Assembly (NCBI RefSeq): GCF_037975245.1
Contig: NC_092561.1
Location: 17,739,001-17,803,000 of the forward strand
Origin: Apostichopus japonicus
Taxonomy: Eukaryota > Echinodermata > Holothuroidea > Aspidochirotida > Stichopodidae
Direction: 5' to 3'
Length of the DNA: 64,000 bases
This document shows, one piece after another, positions 62,331-64,000 of the stretch. The notes beneath the pieces are model-generated. The model did no database searches. It saw nothing but the letters and a program-made list of their open reading frames with translations, and was not told the DNA's origin. Made by a program: the position numbers and the translations under genes. Within the stretch, counting starts at the first letter, position 1, and the number at the start of each line of letters is the position of its first letter.

Positions 62331-62350
62331 GGTTATCTTTGCAAATAGGG

Positions 62351-62660
62351 TGTTGGGGCCGATCCTTTGCCCTGCTGACGCCACTGTGGTGCAGGAAAGT
62401 GGTTTCTCTGTATATGCTGCTAAAGAAGTCAAGGACAGTGGCCTGTATGATGACCTTGTTAGCGCCTGCAATACAGCAGCACTCGCAGTACTGCTTGCAG
62501 TACCACAGTACCGCTGATGACCCCTTTAGTTATCAACCAGTTGCAATCAGAAAACCTCTGAAGAAGAGTACTGCCTTGATGATGTAGACCTAAGCTGTAC
62601 CCTGTAGGGAGGTTTCATGGAGGTTCTTTCCATGAAAAATAATATTAATAATAATACTGA
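62351..62660. other. Unassigned sequence with a 63-codon plus-strand frame
   Basis: A plus-strand frame from about 62329 to a TGA near 62518 includes FANRVLGPILCPADATVVQE, then SGFSVYAAKEVKDSGLYDDL and ACNTAALAVLLAVPQYR. It looks protein-like in composition but matches no family I recognise. It sits between the DIRS remnant and SINEs, so it may be part of another decayed element or a chance frame. The tail of the stretch (62640-62660) is an AATA-rich run. Confidence 0.25.
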
Positions 62661-62669
62661 GGGTTGAAC

Positions 62670-62885
62670 TGCGCCGGCCTATCTATCGATAACGAAGCCA
62701 GAGGCGCTAGCAATATTACCCTTCTCAAAAATAACCTGTTAAACAGAGAGAAATCCCTCCTGGATGGAAAGACGCAATGGAGATAAAGTGCCTTGCCCAA
62801 GGAAACAACAGAATGATCTGGCCAGGACTAAAACCTGCAAGCCTTAGATCACCAGTACACTGCCTACACCGCTTGACCACAGTTC
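62670..62885 (-). mobile_element. tRNA-derived SINE, family C
   Basis: On the minus strand: GTGGTCAAGCGGTGTAGGCA (A-box region), GCAGGTTTTAGTCCTGGCC (decayed B-box region), then CCTTGGGCAAGGCACTTTAT in the body. The CTTGGGCAAGGCACTT motif is common in conserved central or 3' parts of several animal SINEs. Confidence 0.75.
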
Positions 62886-62974
62886 TCTCCAAAAATTGAG
62901 TACTGAATGGATAGTTTGCTTCATCAGAGTCTTAATCAATGCTACAGCTGCTATGTGGCTTTTACAACTACAGT

Positions 62975-63224
62975 ATATGTATGTATTTGTGTATGTAATT
63001 TAGATCGTCCTGCAAGTAGGAACTTGTGAAGAAGCCTCATTGGCTTATCAAAGCCGCAAGCTGACCAAAGTCAGTCTCGTACATTCATATTTAATGTCCA
63101 TGACTATGAATTGTCAACAGCTCTGTAACTGGACAACATACATTAATCTTGGGGTGACTTGAACCGGGGGCCTTTTGATTGGAAGGCACCAGGTTTAACC
63201 ACTGAGCTAACTAAGCTACAGCCC
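62975..63224 (-). mobile_element. tRNA-derived SINE, family B (diverged copy)
   Basis: The minus-strand head reads GTAGCTTAGTTAGCTCAGTG and GGTTAAACC, with a diverged B-box (GGTTCAAGTCACCCC). The body shares AGCTTGCGG, GCCAATGAGGCTTCTTCAC-like and TTCCTACTTGCAGGA-type sequence with the 12.4 kb copy. A (CATA)-like tail ends at about 62975. Confidence 0.8.
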
Positions 63225-64000
63225 TACTCACCAGGAACAAACTCCCAACAGGGGATGTGTAGGGTGGGTTTGTAGAAATTCCACCTCATAAATCCTGGCT
63301 GTTTAACGGAGTCCAGGGAGTTACTCAGCAAACACAAAGGCGTTACTAAATGTTTAGTCTTTTGCTATGATAGCGTTATTAGAGGTGTAAGAAATATGTT
63401 ACCGAAACCCTTTAGGGGCTATTATTTCAAAACAATTTCCGTTAAGACATTAATATAACATTAATATAACGTAATATCTCATAGACATCTTATGTCAACG
63501 TTTTATCAACACCACATTTAACGTGATAAACACGTATTGAATGTTATGATAACGTACCCGTTACTTCTCAAATCTCTTCCTGTCGAGATGTGTCCATTTC
63601 GTAGTGCAGTAAAGGTTTCCAGCTTCCTATTGAAACCACCTAGCGCCTAGGCTAGTCAAGACTAGGCCATCAGGTGCTACGAAATGCAACTCTGCTTAAG
63701 ATGTCGGAACATCGAACATTGCTCATGAAGCGCATGCTGTATGTTCGGAGCGTGTTAGCGCTTGTAACTTGCTGGGGTTGTATCCTACCCCTTTTTCAAC
63801 TTATTAACGCGTTTGTCTTGGTAATTCACCAAAGAAATAGGAAGAAAGGCTTATTCCATAGGATCGCTCACGTAGTCGATAGCGCGTTGCGGTAAAAGTT
63901 GAGCTTACACGTGTCAAGCCAGGTGGCTGCTTGGCCCCCCCTCCTCTCTTAACAAATGTGCCACGTTGTACCTTTTTTTTCTGGCAGTTTGCCAAGGATC
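63225..64000. other. No gene recognised at right edge
   Basis: Contains repeated short motifs (ATTAATATAACATTAATATAACG at about 63450-63475) and a 73-codon frame (63674-63895) with one hydrophobic stretch but no family resemblance or splice context. Confidence 0.4.

Larger units (their letters stand above)
60197..62350 (-). mobile_element. Degenerate DIRS-like tyrosine-recombinase retrotransposon
   Basis: A GC-rich block, unlike its AT-rich surroundings, holding fragments in the DIRS order on the minus strand: RNase H region (about 62330-62030), reverse transcriptase C-terminal tail (about 62030-61895), then the tyrosine recombinase region (about 61874-60960). DIRS elements copy RNA to DNA and integrate circular DNA with a tyrosine recombinase instead of a DDE integrase. 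The left end carries inverted repeats of about 50 bp (60198-60250 against 60817-60869), as expected of DIRS terminal and internal complementary repeats. Frameshifts, stops and the missing 5' part with the RT catalytic domain make it non-functional. Confidence 0.8.

Noticed and set aside
63674-63895. 73-codon plus-strand frame with one hydrophobic segment at the right edge
   Set aside because: No family resemblance, no splice context, and the window ends soon after; cannot be supported.

Overview
This 64 kb window is AT-rich, repeat-laden animal DNA: short exons with GT/AG introns, long non-coding stretches, several tRNA-derived SINE families, hAT-like miniature transposons, a DIRS-type retrotransposon and many tandem arrays. 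There is no bacterial, organellar or viral gene organisation. The mix of repeats and the two recognisable host genes would suit a marine invertebrate deuterostome such as an echinoderm. That taxonomic guess is inference from general character, not from a diagnostic marker.

Host genes. (1) At the left edge, on +, are the last four exon segments of an SLC5A-type sodium/solute cotransporter (SGLT-like C-terminus, positions 1-3151, upstream part outside the window). (2) On -, from about 58.6 kb down to 37.5 kb, is a multi-domain BCL-2 family gene. Its exons encode BH4-like/BH3 (58234-58393), the following helices (57248-57385) and BH1+BH2 (55633-55796), followed by two separate in-phase candidates for the terminal membrane-anchor exon (52692-52832 and 37468-37611). 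A small upstream exon (58530-58601) is a plausible first coding exon. Using one or other terminal exon would give proteins of about 224-225 residues with different tail anchors. This is the most interesting biology in the window. A second possible switch is a pair of in-frame donors in the BH3 exon, one keeping and one destroying the BH3 core.

Layout. 1-3.2 kb: SLC5A 3' end with intronic 76-bp repeats, an AGTAC microsatellite and a small inverted-repeat element. 5.06-6.13 kb: 92-bp tandem array with a dimeric higher-order pattern. 6.5-9.5 kb: hAT-like miniature elements, one nested in another. 9.65-11.68 kb: a 2-kb element built from inverted GGTAAA/TTTACC arrays. 12.4 kb: SINE. 14.36-16.53 kb: three nested transposons, each with terminal inverted repeats and target duplications. 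17.4-22 kb: SINEs and a LINE 3' fragment. 22.8-26.5 kb: AT, TAC and CATC microsatellites, including an apparently perfect CATC array of about 1 kb. 26.5-37.4 kb: mostly featureless AT-rich DNA. 37.5-58.6 kb: BCL-2-like gene, with an 87-bp minisatellite in its longest intron and a solo DIRS-type terminus in another. 58.7-59.5 kb: 72-bp minisatellite. 60.2-62.35 kb: degenerate DIRS-like tyrosine-recombinase retrotransposon. 62.6-63.2 kb: two SINEs.

Most long open frames here (CATC array, GGTAAA array, trinucleotide and 87-bp repeats) are by-products of repeat periodicity, not genes.
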